Below, one piece after another: positions 1 to 9,914 of a stretch of DNA of 64,000 nucleotides. The position numbers and the translations under genes were made by a program. The notes beneath the pieces are model-generated. The model was not told the origin of the DNA, did no database searches, and worked only from the letters and a program-made list of their open reading frames with translations. Location of the stretch: positions 620,001-684,000 of the forward strand of contig CAVPWG010000005.1 of assembly GCA_963709425.1 (NCBI GenBank). The letters run 5' to 3'. Every line of letters begins with the position of its first letter. The first letter of the stretch is position 1. The stretch is from JAICJC01 sp963709425 (GTDB lineage Bacteria; Actinomycetota; Thermoleophilia; Gaiellales; JAICJC01).

Positions 1-1
1 C

Positions 2-244
2 GTGCCGTCGCTTCACGGCGGATACTCGCTGCTCGTATTCCTGTTCGTTGCGACGCTGGCGTGGCGCACCCGGTGGCGGTGGTGGGTCTGCATCCCGGCG
101 GCGCTCTATCCGCTCATCCAGACGATCGCCGTCGTGTACACCGGCAACCACTACGTCGTCGATCTGCTGATCGGCTTCGCCTACGCGATCGCAGCCTTCT
201 ACGGCGTGCTGCGGTTCTGGCGCTGGCGGGGATGGCCGGAGTGA
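2..244 (+). CDS. PAP2-type membrane phosphatase, C-terminal part
   Basis: This is the 3' end of a gene that begins outside the window, so the first codon shown need not be the start. About 80 residues are visible with three hydrophobic stretches. It opens with PSLHGG, which fits the middle PAP2 motif (PSxH), and continues to GNHYVVDLLIG, which fits the third motif with its catalytic His and Asp (as in HxxxD). This arrangement is typical of the AUR1/PAP2_3 branch acting on lipid phosphates or inositol lipids in the membrane. The stop overlaps the GTG start of the next gene (GTGA), so the two are translationally coupled, which fits a role in lipid-linked glycan metabolism. The substrate is unknown. 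Confidence 0.75.
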   Translation: MPSLHGGYSLLVFLFVATLAWRTRWRWWVCIPAALYPLIQTIAVVYTGNHYVVDLLIGFAYAIAAFYGVLRFWRWRGWPE

Positions 245-1398
245 CCGGCACGGCCGTCGAGCCGCCGTCGGTTCCCGTCGGGAGCCCGGACGCCGCGCCG
301 GCGGGATGGCTGGCCACGTACCGCTATCCGCTGACGGTGTTCGCCGCCAGCCGGGTCGCGGTCTACGCACTGATCGCCGCCGCGTCGTGGACGAGCCGCG
401 TGCCACGCGAGTCGGGCGTCTCGTGGCACGCGCTCTTCGGCGCGCTCGGGCAGTGGGACGCCGTGTGGTATCGCTGGATCGCCGACCACGGCTATGACCC
501 CGCCATCGGGCACGGCAACTCGGCCGCCTTCTTTCCGCTCTACCCGCTCGCCTGGAGGCCGTTCTCGATCCTTCCGGGGCCGATGGAGCTCTGGGGGAGC
601 CTGCTCTCGACCGCCCTCTTCGGCGCGGCGCTCTGCGTCCTCTACGGCATGACGCTCGGCCGCTACGACGAGGCGATGGCGCGGCGGACCGTGCTCTACC
701 TCTCGATCTTCCCATTGGCGTTCGTGTTCTCGCTGCCGTATGCGGAGAGCCTCTTCCTGCTGCTCACCCTGGGCGCGTTCGCGCTCACGTGGCACGGGCG
801 GACGTGGGCCGGCGCGGGGGTGGGCGCCCTGGCGGTGCTGGCGCGGCCCGTCGGCATCGCGCTCCTGCCTGCGCTGGCCTGGCGCACCTACCGCCGGGAC
901 GGGCTGCGTCTGCGGCCGTACCTGCCGCTGCTCCTGCTGCCGCTCGCCGAGGTCCTGTTCTTCGCCTATCTGGGCTGGCGCACCGGCGACGTGCTCGCCA
1001 ACGTCCACGCCCAAGAGCGCGGTTGGGAGCGCGGCGTCGGCGTCCTGCCGTACGTGTTCGGCTACACGCTGTGGCACGACGTGATCGAGGGCGGCCATCT
1101 GCGGTTCCTCGTCCACCTCGCCTTCACGCTCTTCTGGTGCGGGCTCTTCTACAAGGCGTGGCGGATGCGGATGCCGGCCGAGTACCTGGTCTTCGCGGCG
1201 CTCCTGATCCTGCTTCCGACCTCGGGCGGCCTGCTGGTCTCGATCGGCCGCTTCGGGATGGTGGCGTTCCCGCTCTTCTGGGCCCTCGCCGAGCTCGGCG
1301 AGTCCGAACGCGTCGACACGCTGGTCAAGACCACCTTCCCCATGCTGCTCGCGGCCCTCGTCATGATCACGTACACGGCGCACACGTTCACGCCGTAG
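241..1398 (+). CDS. PIG-V-type polytopic mannosyltransferase
   Basis: An integral membrane protein of 385 residues, read from GTG 241, which overlaps the upstream stop. About eight to ten hydrophobic segments follow a short cytoplasmic N-terminus. The early loop contains GQWDAVWYRWIADHGYD followed by AAFFPLYPL; the WDAxWY..IA..GY pattern and FFPLYP are hallmarks of the PIG-V/GPI mannosyltransferase 2 family of GT-C enzymes. Such enzymes use polyprenyl-phosphate-mannose on the outer membrane face to add mannose to lipids or proteins. A candidate synthase for that donor lies at 12787-13546. The acceptor cannot be told from sequence. The 3' end overlaps the convergent alkA-like gene by 11 bases. 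Confidence 0.8.
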   Translation: MTGTAVEPPSVPVGSPDAAPAGWLATYRYPLTVFAASRVAVYALIAAASWTSRVPRESGVSWHALFGALGQWDAVWYRWIADHGYDPAIGHGNSAAFFPLYPLAWRPFSILPGPMELWGSLLSTALFGAALCVLYGMTLGRYDEAMARRTVLYLSIFPLAFVFSLPYAESLFLLLTLGAFALTWHGRTWAGAGVGALAVLARPVGIALLPALAWRTYRRDGLRLRPYLPLLLLPLAEVLFFAYLGWRTGDVLANVHAQERGWERGVGVLPYVFGYTLWHDVIEGGHLRFLVHLAFTLFWCGLFYKAWRMRMPAEYLVFAALLILLPTSGGLLVSIGRFGMVAFPLFWALAELGESERVDTLVKTTFPMLLAALVMITYTAHTFTP

Positions 1399-2203
1399 GC
1401 GACGCCGCGGCCCCATCGGGCACGAGCAGGTAGTGCACCGCCAGGTTGGCGTACTCGCCGAACCCGAGGCACGCCTCGCGCACGCGCGGCTCCGGCCAGA
1501 TCGGATCGTCCGAGAACCAGCGCGCAACCGCCTTCCGCACGCCCAAGTCACCGGCGGCGAAGGCGTCGGGGCGCCCCAGGGTGCGGGCCAGGAACCAGTC
1601 GACGGTCCAGCCACCGATCCCGGGGAGCTCCGTGAGCCGGGCGCGGAGCGCGAGGTCGGTGAGCCCGGACAGGTCGAGATCGGCTTCGGCGAGCGCGGCA
1701 ATGGATCGGATCTTGGCCCGCGAGAGGCCGACGCCCTCGAGGTCGGCGCCGGCGACGTCCTCCCGGCGCGGGAACGCCCAGACGTCGACGCCGCCGAGCT
1801 CGCAGCGGCGGCCGAAGCGGCGGACGAACCGGTTTCGGATCGCGCATGCGGCGACCAGCGAGATCTGCTGCGCCGTCACGGCGATCACGAGCGACTCGAA
1901 GGGGTCGGCCGACAGCGGCGGCCGGAATCCCGGCGCCCGGGCGTAGATCTCGGGATACGCGGCCTCGAACGACGTCAGGTCGAAGCTCGCCCCGAGCGTG
2001 TGGAACACCTCCGCGTGATCCTCCGCGGTCGGCTCTGCCGACGCCTCGATCCCGTCGGCCGAGATGCGCACGACGAGCCCTGACCGAAGCACGCGGTGGA
2101 GGCCGCCATCGTGCCAGACGCTGGCCACGTCGTCGCCGAACGTGCGGTAGCGGAACGTCGAGCAATGGAAGTCGTAGGGCGGCGGTGGAAGCTCGAGCCT
2201 CAC
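1388..2203 (-). CDS. DNA-3-methyladenine glycosylase, AlkA-like (HhH-GPD)
   Basis: A base excision repair glycosylase of about 271 residues. The C-terminal half carries the helix-hairpin-helix LPGIGGWTVDW followed by a Gly/Pro-rich stretch and AAGDLGVRKA, where the Asp aligns with the catalytic Asp of AlkA. The upstream VTAQQISLVAA helix is also typical of the family. The N-terminal 100 residues resemble the AlkA TBP-like domain. I chose GTG 2203 because a TACAGT -10 sits 7 bases upstream (complement of 2211-2216), giving a leaderless start; GTG 2212 is the alternative. It is transcribed divergently from the M42 peptidase. It removes alkylated purines; exact substrate range is not visible. 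Confidence 0.85.
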   Translation of the reverse strand: MRLELPPPPYDFHCSTFRYRTFGDDVASVWHDGGLHRVLRSGLVVRISADGIEASAEPTAEDHAEVFHTLGASFDLTSFEAAYPEIYARAPGFRPPLSADPFESLVIAVTAQQISLVAACAIRNRFVRRFGRRCELGGVDVWAFPRREDVAGADLEGVGLSRAKIRSIAALAEADLDLSGLTDLALRARLTELPGIGGWTVDWFLARTLGRPDAFAAGDLGVRKAVARWFSDDPIWPEPRVREACLGFGEYANLAVHYLLVPDGAAASPTA

Positions 2204-2210
2204 CGGCCGC

Positions 2211-2220
2211 ACTGTAGGCT
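2211..2220. promoter_or_regulatory. Overlapping divergent -10 elements (alkA-like / M42 gene)
   Basis: ACTGTAGGCT contains TACAGT on the minus strand (7 bases before GTG 2203) and TAGGCT on the plus strand (23 bases before TTG 2244). The two -10 hexamers share bases, so polymerase can probably occupy only one direction at a time. The minus-strand message would be leaderless; the plus-strand message would carry a short leader with a Shine-Dalgarno site. This is inferred from spacing only. Confidence 0.45.
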
Positions 2221-2243
2221 TTGGCCCCTTCGAGGAGGTTCCA

Positions 2244-3317
2244 TTGTCAGACAGGATGCTCGACCTGCTCGCCGCCCTCGACGCCGCCATCGGCGTCTCC
2301 GGGGACGAGCGCCTGGTCGCCGACGTCATCGCCGCCGAGCTCGACGGACACCACGACGAGCACGACTCCGACGCGCTCGGAAACCACTACTTCACACGCC
2401 GCGGCGGCGACGGCGGGCCGACCGTCATGCTCTGCGCGCACATGGATGAGCTGGGGTTCATCGTCCAGCACGTCGAGGACGAGGGCTTCGTCCGGATCGT
2501 GCCCGTGGGGTTCCACGACGCCCGCATGGTGGTCGACCAGGATCTCGCCATCCACGGGACGAAGGGGGCCGTCCACGGGATCACCGGCGCGAAGCCGGCC
2601 CACGTCCTGCCGCCCGACGAGGCGAAGAAGGCGATCCCGATCGACCAGCTGCACGTCGACCTCGGCACCACGAGCCGTGAGGAGACGGAGGCGCTCGGCG
2701 TGCGGGTGGGCGACCTGGCGACGTTCGCGCGCACGGGCCTGGCCCTGAACGGGACGCGCGTCTTCTCGGGCAAGGCCGTCGACGATCGGGCCGGCTGCGC
2801 CGTGATGGTCGAGGTGATGCGCCGGCTCGGCGACTCGCCCGCGGCCACCGTCGTCGGCGTCGCGGCGGTGCAGGAGGAGCTCGGGATCCGCGGCGCGGGC
2901 CCGGCGGCGATGCGCGTCAAGCCGGACGTGGGCATCGCCATCGACGTGACGCTGTGCGGCGACACGCCGGGGCTCGACTACTCGCGGCTTCCGATCTCGA
3001 TGGGGAAGGGGCCCGCGATCAAGTACTTCGACTGGGCGCCGGAGGTCGGCTACGGGAGCGCGGTGCCGCGCCGCCTGACCGACCGGTTCGAGCACGCGGC
3101 CGACGCGGCCGGAGTCGCCTACCAGCGCGAGGTGCTGCTCGGAGGAGCCACCGACGCCTGGGGCATCGCCGCTGCCGGCTTCCTCACGGGCTGCATCTCG
3201 GTGCCGTCGCGCTACATCCACTCGGCGGTCGGGTGCGTGCACCTCGACGACGTGGAGGGCGCCGTCCAGCTGATCCTGGCGTTCATCGACGACGTGGCCA
3301 AGAACGGAGTGCAGTAG
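2244..3317 (+). CDS. M42 family metallo-aminopeptidase
   Basis: A cytosolic di-metal aminopeptidase of 357 residues, the usual length for M42 (FrvX/deblocking aminopeptidase family). Metal and catalytic motifs are visible in order: CAHMDELG (His ligand), GKAVDDRAGC (bridging Asp), VQEELGIRG (catalytic Glu and Glu ligand), AIDVT (Asp ligand) and IHSAVGCVH (last His). TTG 2244 is preferred over ATG 2256 because GAGGAGG lies 5 bases before the TTG but 17 before the ATG. These enzymes form large tetrahedral assemblies and trim peptides. A 15-bp hairpin follows the gene. Some family members are annotated as endoglucanases, which I consider less likely. Confidence 0.85.
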   Translation: MSDRMLDLLAALDAAIGVSGDERLVADVIAAELDGHHDEHDSDALGNHYFTRRGGDGGPTVMLCAHMDELGFIVQHVEDEGFVRIVPVGFHDARMVVDQDLAIHGTKGAVHGITGAKPAHVLPPDEAKKAIPIDQLHVDLGTTSREETEALGVRVGDLATFARTGLALNGTRVFSGKAVDDRAGCAVMVEVMRRLGDSPAATVVGVAAVQEELGIRGAGPAAMRVKPDVGIAIDVTLCGDTPGLDYSRLPISMGKGPAIKYFDWAPEVGYGSAVPRRLTDRFEHAADAAGVAYQREVLLGGATDAWGIAAAGFLTGCISVPSRYIHSAVGCVHLDDVEGAVQLILAFIDDVAKNGVQ

Positions 3318-3318
3318 C

Positions 3319-3347
3319 GCAACAGTGGGGTCTGACCCCGATCTTGC
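3319..3347. repeat. Palindromic element GGGGTCTGACCCC, copy 1 (intergenic)
   Basis: The 13-base palindrome GGGGTCTGACCCC (3327-3339) is nested inside an outer GCAA/TTGC inverted pair with 4-base spacers on both sides. A second copy with the same architecture lies inside the E2 gene at 23834-23862. It directly follows the M42 stop. The repeated nested form suggests a dispersed small palindromic repeat rather than a chance hairpin. Confidence 0.6.
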
Positions 3348-3358
3348 ACGTTAACTGG

Positions 3359-3389
3359 GTGAGGCCCGGAGCTGAGCTCCGGGCCTCAC
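3359..3389. terminator. Bidirectional hairpin between M42 gene and groEL
   Basis: A perfect 15-bp inverted repeat (GTGAGGCCCGGAGCT on the left arm) with a single central base lies between two convergent genes. There is no T-tract, as is common for GC-rich actinobacterial terminators. Its position and symmetry fit termination from both sides. Confidence 0.65.
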
Positions 3390-3424
3390 CGAACGTACCG
3401 GGTGCCCTGTGAAGGGCCGCCGTC

Positions 3425-5041
<1,617 letters not shown>

Positions 5042-5052
5042 ACAGTCCTCCC

Positions 5053-5361
5053 CTACGCCTTCGCGGCGACCTTGCTCGTGGCGACCTTCGCGAGGATGTC
5101 GGACTCGCGCAGGATCAGGTACTCGTCACCCGAGACCTTCACCTCTGTGCCGCCGTACTTGGAAAAGATGACCTCGTCGCCCTTCTTGACGTCGAGCGGG
5201 ACGAGCTTGCCGTCCTCGTACTTGCCGGGGCCCACTGCGAGCACCTTGCCGCGCTGGGGCTTCTCCTTGGCCGTATCGGGCAGGACGATCCCGCTGAACG
5301 TCGTCTCCTCCTCATCGAGGACCTCGACGATGACGCGGTCGCCCAGTGGCTTCAAGTCCAT
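5053..5361 (-). CDS. groS: Co-chaperonin GroES (10 kDa)
   Basis: The heptameric lid of the GroEL chamber, 102 residues, of normal length. It begins with LKPLGDRVIVE, contains the mobile loop around EEETTFSGIVLPDTAKEKP and ends in a typical beta strand region (KYGGTEVKVSGDEYLILRESDILA). ATG 5361 follows AGGAGGGTTGC, a clear ribosome binding site. The predicted transcript starts about 58 bases upstream, so unlike many neighbours this operon has a real leader, and the leader contains a CIRCE element. Heat-shock control through HrcA is expected. hrcA itself is not in this window. Confidence 0.97.
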   Translation of the reverse strand: MDLKPLGDRVIVEVLDEEETTFSGIVLPDTAKEKPQRGKVLAVGPGKYEDGKLVPLDVKKGDEVIFSKYGGTEVKVSGDEYLILRESDILAKVATSKVAAKA

Positions 5362-5394
5362 GCAACCCTCCTGGTAGATCGTGGCTTACAGTCG

Positions 5395-5421
5395 TTGGCA
5401 CTCTGCCCTTGAGAGTGCCGA
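5395..5421. promoter_or_regulatory. CIRCE operator 1 (HrcA site) at the groES transcription start
   Basis: TTGGCACTC, nine bases, GAGTGCCGA: an almost perfect copy of the CIRCE inverted repeat (TTAGCACTC-N9-GAGTGCTAA). It overlaps the predicted transcription start of groES. HrcA binding here would block initiation; CIRCE in the leader may also affect message stability. Confidence 0.9.
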
Positions 5422-5425
5422 ACAG

Positions 5426-5453
5426 ATGATAGCAGCCGGGACCCCGCCGTCAA
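5426..5453 (-). promoter_or_regulatory. Predicted sigmaA-type promoter of groES-groEL
   Basis: On the minus strand TTGACG (complement of 5448-5453) and TATCAT (complement of 5426-5431) are separated by 16 bases. This is the only clear -35/-10 pair I noticed; most other promoters here show only a -10. It lies exactly between the two CIRCE elements. Confidence 0.75.
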
Positions 5454-5462
5454 CCCGGAACG

Positions 5463-5489
5463 TTGGCACTGTCTCTAGGTGAGTGCCAA
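5463..5489. promoter_or_regulatory. CIRCE operator 2 upstream of groES -35
   Basis: TTGGCACTG, nine bases, GAGTGCCAA: a second CIRCE-like inverted repeat whose arms match 8 of 9. It lies just upstream of the -35 box and overlaps the stop codon (5475-5477) of the same-strand MFS gene. Two CIRCE sites bracket the promoter, which suggests cooperative HrcA binding. Confidence 0.8.
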
Positions 5490-6611
5490 CGAGCGCACGT
5501 TGCCGGCGACGACCAGCATGAGCGCCACGAGGATGGCGTACGTGACCCGATCGGAGCTCGCCTCCGCGATCGCCGCCCCCGCCGCCGGCCCGATCAGGAA
5601 GCCGAGCCCCCAGGCGAGGTTCAGGATGCCGAAGACGCTCGAGTGGGCGACGCCGGCGTCGTCCGCCCCGGCGGCGCAGAGCGGGAAGGCGACGGCGTAC
5701 TGCCCGGCGATCGGCGGCGTCGACGCGAGGAAGACCGCGATCACGACCACCGCCGGCGTCAACACGACCGGGAGCGCGACCAGCGCGGCCGTCGCGAGCA
5801 TCGCGACGACCGCGATCCGCACGCCGCCGATGCGGTCGAACAGGCGGCCGACGCCGTAGTTACAGGCCGTCGCCAGGACGCCGGCGGCGGTGAGGACCGC
5901 CGTGATCGCGAGCGCCGAGTACCCGGCCTGGCCCATGCGCAGGGGGACGAGCGTATCGAGCGTGCCGGAGACCGTCGCCACGAGGGTCATGACGACCAGC
6001 GCGACCAGCACCATGCGGCTCTGGCCGAGGGTGCCGGCGAGCGCGCGCACCGGCACCGCCTCGGCCGCATGCGGCGCCGGCGGGGCCGCGAGACACGCCA
6101 CCGTGAGGAGGGCCGCGGCCGCGCCCAGGATGACGAACGGGATCTTGACGCCATACGCGGACCCGAGAATCCCGCCGACGACGGGGCCGACAAGCGTGCC
6201 CACGCTCGCAAACGACATCGCCAACCCGAGCACCTTCCCGCGCTCGCCGGCCGGGCTGGCCTCCGAGAGCCAGGCCATCCCGGCCGTCCACGAGACGGCC
6301 GAGGAGAGGCCCTGCCCGACGCGCACGCCGAAGAGCCCGGCGAAGCTCGAGACCTCCGCCAGCGCGAACGTCGCGACGGACAAGAGCGCGACGCCGAAGA
6401 TCGTGAGCCGGCGCGCTCCGATCCGCGCGCTCCAGTGACCGACGATCGGCGACCCGACCAGCACAGCCCCGGAGTAGGCCCCGACCGCAAGTCCGGCCTG
6501 GGTCTTCGACAGGTCGAGGTCGCGGGCGTACTGCGGCAGGAGCGGCACGATCGCGAACAAGAGGAGCGCGTCGAGGAAGACGACCCAGTAGATGACGCGC
6601 GGGCGCCGCAC
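5475..6611 (-). CDS. MFS transporter
   Basis: A 12-segment major facilitator of about 378 residues. Reading begins at GTG 6611, after which VIYWVVFLDALLLFAIVPLLP forms helix 1. A loop with SARIGARR between helices 2 and 3 matches the MFS signature GxxxDRxGRR in weakened form, and a second copy (GRLFDRIGGVR) follows helix 8. TACTGT lies 9 bases upstream, so the start is probably leaderless. The protein resembles drug/metabolite:proton antiporters, but the substrate is unknown. Its last codons are embedded in CIRCE operator 2. The longer reading from 6740 adds an Arg-rich N-terminus that I consider non-coding. Confidence 0.8.
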   Translation of the reverse strand: MRRPRVIYWVVFLDALLLFAIVPLLPQYARDLDLSKTQAGLAVGAYSGAVLVGSPIVGHWSARIGARRLTIFGVALLSVATFALAEVSSFAGLFGVRVGQGLSSAVSWTAGMAWLSEASPAGERGKVLGLAMSFASVGTLVGPVVGGILGSAYGVKIPFVILGAAAALLTVACLAAPPAPHAAEAVPVRALAGTLGQSRMVLVALVVMTLVATVSGTLDTLVPLRMGQAGYSALAITAVLTAAGVLATACNYGVGRLFDRIGGVRIAVVAMLATAALVALPVVLTPAVVVIAVFLASTPPIAGQYAVAFPLCAAGADDAGVAHSSVFGILNLAWGLGFLIGPAAGAAIAEASSDRVTYAILVALMLVVAGNVRSLALT

Positions 6612-6710
6612 AGTCCTGCGACAGTAGCGCAGCGATGACGCGCGAGATCTTGGCAGGCGGCGTCGCTCGGCGGAGCAACCCGCGAGCGCTCGACGCGCTC
6701 GAGCGGTCGA

Positions 6711-6716
6711 TATGAT
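6711..6716 (+). promoter_or_regulatory. -10 element TATGAT for leaderless ASCH gene
   Basis: TATGAT lies 10 bases before GTG 6727 with no purine-rich ribosome site between. It is divergent from the MFS promoter about 85 bases away. Confidence 0.45.
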
Positions 6717-6726
6717 GCCGACGCCG

Positions 6727-7074
6727 GTGAACGCCCTCAACTTCTACTCCCCCGTCGTGGCCGACCAGCTCCGCCACCGGCGCAAGACGGCGACCATCCG
6801 GCTTGGCGACAAGTCCGGCAAATACCGCAAGGGACAGGTCGTCATGGTGCTCGTCGGGCAGCGCTACGGCATCCGCGAGAAGGTGTTCGACGCGGTGATC
6901 GACAAGGTCGAGGTGAAGCCGCTCCGGGAGGTCTCGCCGCGCGAGATCCAGCACGACAACCCCGAGATGCGCCACATCGACGAGTTCACCCACTTCCTCG
7001 GGCAGCTCTACAACCGTGACGTCAGCGAGGACGACAACGTCACGGTGATCCACTTCTCCGAGATCCGGGCCTGA
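6727..7074 (+). CDS. ASCH domain protein
   Basis: A compact protein of about 115 residues. The N-terminal half reads as an ASCH fold: an initial strand-helix (LNFYSPVVADQLRHRRKTAT), the basic RKTATIRLGDKS segment typical of the nucleic-acid-facing groove, and KGQVVMVLVG. ASCH domains belong to the PUA-like superfamily and are linked to RNA binding; a few process modified nucleosides. GTG 6727 is favoured as a leaderless start, although ATG 6712 or 6715 would add five residues. It stands alone, divergent from the MFS gene. Molecular function is not known. Confidence 0.7.
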   Translation: MNALNFYSPVVADQLRHRRKTATIRLGDKSGKYRKGQVVMVLVGQRYGIREKVFDAVIDKVEVKPLREVSPREIQHDNPEMRHIDEFTHFLGQLYNRDVSEDDNVTVIHFSEIRA

Positions 7075-7241
7075 GCCCGCCTCATACGCGGCGCGCCCGG
7101 GCCCACCAATTCCCAAACAGGTGAGGGGGCGTTCCCCCCGGACGGGGGTGGCCGGGACCCTCCCTTCGCGCCGATTCTGAGAAGAGTATTTCTCGTTTCT
7201 CCCCGCGCGCACCCGCTGCGCCTCATGAAGGGCTTCTCACC
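7075..7241 (+). other. GC-rich leader of the secreted repeat protein
   Basis: No gene is visible in these 167 bases. They contain a short perfect hairpin GGGGG-cgtt-CCCCC (7125-7138), a second G-tract that could compete with it (7144-7148), and GAGAA/TTCTC near 7178-7193. The block CCAATTC followed by CAAAC (7106-7118) is also found, differently spaced, upstream of the next secreted gene (9756-9774). A structured 5' leader is possible; I cannot assign it to a known riboswitch. Confidence 0.3.
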
Positions 7242-9697
7242 ATGCTCCACTCTCTACGGCACGCCGTAGGCAGCCGCCGGCTCCGCCGGCCGACGCTGCT
7301 CGCCGCATGCGCCGGGGCGCTTGCGATCCTGGCCGGCCCGGCGACAGCATCCAGCTACACGATCCTCACGAACGGCACGCCGCTTCAGGTGACGACGACC
7401 ACCGGCGGCGAGAACGCCAACCTGACGTTCGCGGGCACCGCCGGAAACCGCATCAGCATCCGGATCTCCGGCGTGACAATGAGCCCGAAGCCCAACACGG
7501 GCATCAAGGTCTCGATCCTGAAGCCGGACGGCTCGACCCTGGTGTCGCCGTTCGACGTCGGCTCGAGCGGTACCTTCATGGAGCCCGTGTCGACGCCCGT
7601 CACCGGGAGCTACAAGCTCATACTGGACGGTCAGAGCACCTACAAGGGCAAGGCGACCGTAACGATCTGGACCGTGGCGAACGACGCGAACGGCGCCAGC
7701 ACGACGCCGGGCGGCGCGGCCGTGCCGCTCTCGATGCCCACGCCGGGCACGAACGGCAGCTTCCAGTTCGCCGGCACGTCCGGCCAGCGCGTGTCGCTCA
7801 AGCTCTCGGGCGTCACGATCACCGGCAACGCGCTCAACTCGGCGCGCGTCTCGGTGCTGAAGCCCGACAACTCCGTCCTGATCGCAAACACGAACTTCGG
7901 GAGCTCGGGGGCGTTCCTCGAGCCCGTCACCCTGCCGACCACCGGCAACTACACGGTCAAGCTCGACCCGCGCCAGTGGTACTTCGGCTCGGCGACGGCC
8001 ACCGTCTACAACGTGGCCGCCGACCAGGCCGGCACGATCACCGCGGGCACGCCGCTCGCGCTGACGTTCGCCGCCGGCAACCCCGGCCAGAACGCCACCG
8101 AGACCTTCTCGGGCACCGCCGGCCAGAAGGTCAGCCTCAACCTGACCGCCAACACGATCGGCGCGAACACGATCAGCGGCACCAAGGTGTCGATCGTGGC
8201 CGGCAGCACCACCGTGGTCGCCGCCACCGACGTCGGCACCAACGGCAAGTTCATCGAGCCGGTGACCCTTCCGTCCACGGCGACCTACACGATCAAGGTT
8301 GACCCGCAGGGCGCGAACACCGGCGGCATCACGCTGAACCTCGCCAACTTCGGGAGCGACACGACGGGCACGATCACCGCCAACGGCTCGTCCACCGTGG
8401 TCACCTCGACGGCGGCCGGCCAGAACGGCACGCTGACCTTCACGGGCTCCGTGAACCAGCGCATCGCCCTCAACCTGTCGACCAACTTCGGGACGATGTT
8501 CTCGGGCGCGCGTGTCTGGGTGAAGTCGCCCACGAACACGAACGTGGTCGGCCCGATCGTCGTCGGTACGAACGGCTCGTTCGTCGAGCCGGTCACGCTG
8601 ACCGCGGCCGGCACCTACACGGTGAAGGTCGACCCTGACGGTGCCAACACCGGCAACGTCACACTCAACCTGTACACGGTCCCGAACGACGCCTCCTCGG
8701 CGATCACCGCCGGCGGCGCCGGCGTCGCGCTGGCCAACACTGTGCCGGGGCAGAACATGAAGTTCACCTTCACCGCCACGGCCGGCCAGAAGGTCAGCAT
8801 CAAGCTGAACCCGGTCACGATCGGCTCGAACGCCGTGTCGGGCACGACGGTCACCCTGCTCAAGGGCACGACCACGGTGGGCATCCCGGTCGGAGTCGGA
8901 ACCAACGGCGGCTACATCGACGTCACGACCCTGGCCACCGCCGGGACGTACACGATCAAGGTCGACCCGCAGGGTGTCAACACCGGCTCGCTGACGGCGA
9001 CAGCTCTACACGGTGCCGGCCGACGCGACGGGCACGATCCTCGACGACCGGCGCCGCCACCGTGGTGACCAACACGGTCCCCGGCCAGAACATCCAGTAC
9101 TCGTTCACCGGCACGCTCAACCAGAAGGTCAGCCTCGACCTCTCGAACGTCACGATCGGCTCGTCGCCCGGCGGCGGCACGCTCGTGACGATCCTGAAGC
9201 CCGACGGCACGACGTTCTACGGGCCGTTCTCGCTCGGGACCGACGGGACGTTCATGGACACCAAGACGCTCCCGGTCGCCGGCACCTACAAGATCAAGCT
9301 CGACCCGATCGGTGCCAACACCGGCAGCGCCACGCTGAAGCTGTACACGGTGCCCGCGGACATCTCCACCACGATCACCAAGAACGGCGCGACGGTCACG
9401 CCGACCACGACCGTGCCGGGGCAGAACGCCACGGTCACGTTCACCGGCGTCGCCACCGACCCGCCGTACACGCTGTCGCTCGGCCCGTCCATCGCCACGC
9501 CCGTGCAGATCACCATCACCGGCCCGACCGGCATCGGTGGTCGTCGACACGTTCGGCAACCCGATCCAGAACTCGTCCGTTCCCGACGGACGGATCGACG
9601 AGCACCGTTCCAGATCCCGTCGAACGGGACGTACACGATCAAGATCGACTACGTCGGGAACGGCGTCGGCGCCACCCCGATGTCCTTGATCGGCTAG
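7242..9697 (+). CDS. Secreted protein with seven ~110-residue beta repeats (frameshifted)
   Basis: A signal peptide (basic residues, then LAACAGALAILAGPATA ending near residue 37) is followed by seven tandem units of about 110 residues. Each unit runs: TITAGG-type strand, PGQN, FTFTGTAGQKVSLKL, TI-G-SGTKVSILKPDG, GTNGxFIEPVTLPxTGTYTIKVDP, GANTGxxTLNLYTV. This resembles bacterial pre-peptidase C-terminal (PPC-like) beta-sandwich domains. Reading runs in frame to about 9000, where an extra A, and near 9045 an extra C, shift it twice; a compensated pair lies at 9533-9605. All repeats are otherwise intact, so sequence error is likely. No sortase or other anchor motif is seen. Function is unknown: possibly a cell-surface or matrix protein. 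Confidence 0.7.
7356..9690 (+). repeat. Seven tandem coding repeats of about 333 bases
   Basis: Units begin near 7356, 7692, 8032, 8365, 8695, 9037 and 9364, so the period is 327 to 342 bases. Conserved blocks recur at protein level (GTNG-FIEPVTL and YTIKVDPxGANTG). The unequal lengths and diverged third bases indicate old duplication with selection on the protein, not recent expansion. Confidence 0.75.
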
Positions 9698-9710
9698 CCA
9701 CTCACGCCGG

Positions 9711-9740
9711 GGCCGGGCTCGCAAAACCGCGGGCCCGGCC
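9711..9740 (+). terminator. Hairpin terminator after the repeat protein
   Basis: GGCCGGGC-T-CGC pairs with GCG-G-GCCCGGCC around an AAAACC loop, 13 bases after the stop codon. The stem is about 12 bp with one T-G wobble. There is no long T-tract. Confidence 0.65.
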
Positions 9741-9793
9741 CTGGCCTTGGCGTCCCCAATTCGGGTGATCACAAACGGGGGGATCCCGTTCCA

Positions 9794-9839
9794 TAGTGAG
9801 AGCTGAGCGCCTGCAAGCGCGCTTGGTCATGTCTCACTA
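9794..9839 (+). other. Structured leader upstream of the Fn3-like protein
   Basis: A perfect 8-bp stem TAGTGAGA/TCTCACTA encloses 30 bases that can form a smaller GC-rich stem (around AAGCGCGCTT at 9815-9824). It ends just before AGGAG (9845-9849). The surrounding 217-base gap between the two surface protein genes shows nothing else apart from the terminator. Whether this is an RNA leader, an operator or chance is open. Confidence 0.35.
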
Positions 9840-9914
9840 GATCCAGGAGTCCTCCCATCCGCATCGCCCGCTTCATCCGTCGCGTGCGCGCCACCGCGCG
9901 TCGCCCCAGCTCTT

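Noticed and set aside
7106..7160. c-di-AMP (ydaO) or c-di-GMP riboswitch in the leader
   Set aside because: The conserved core bases of those classes are not present; only simple hairpins are.
7356..9690. Regular ~333-base repeats as a CRISPR or DNA satellite
   Set aside because: The period is protein coding, diverged at third positions and far too long for CRISPR spacers.
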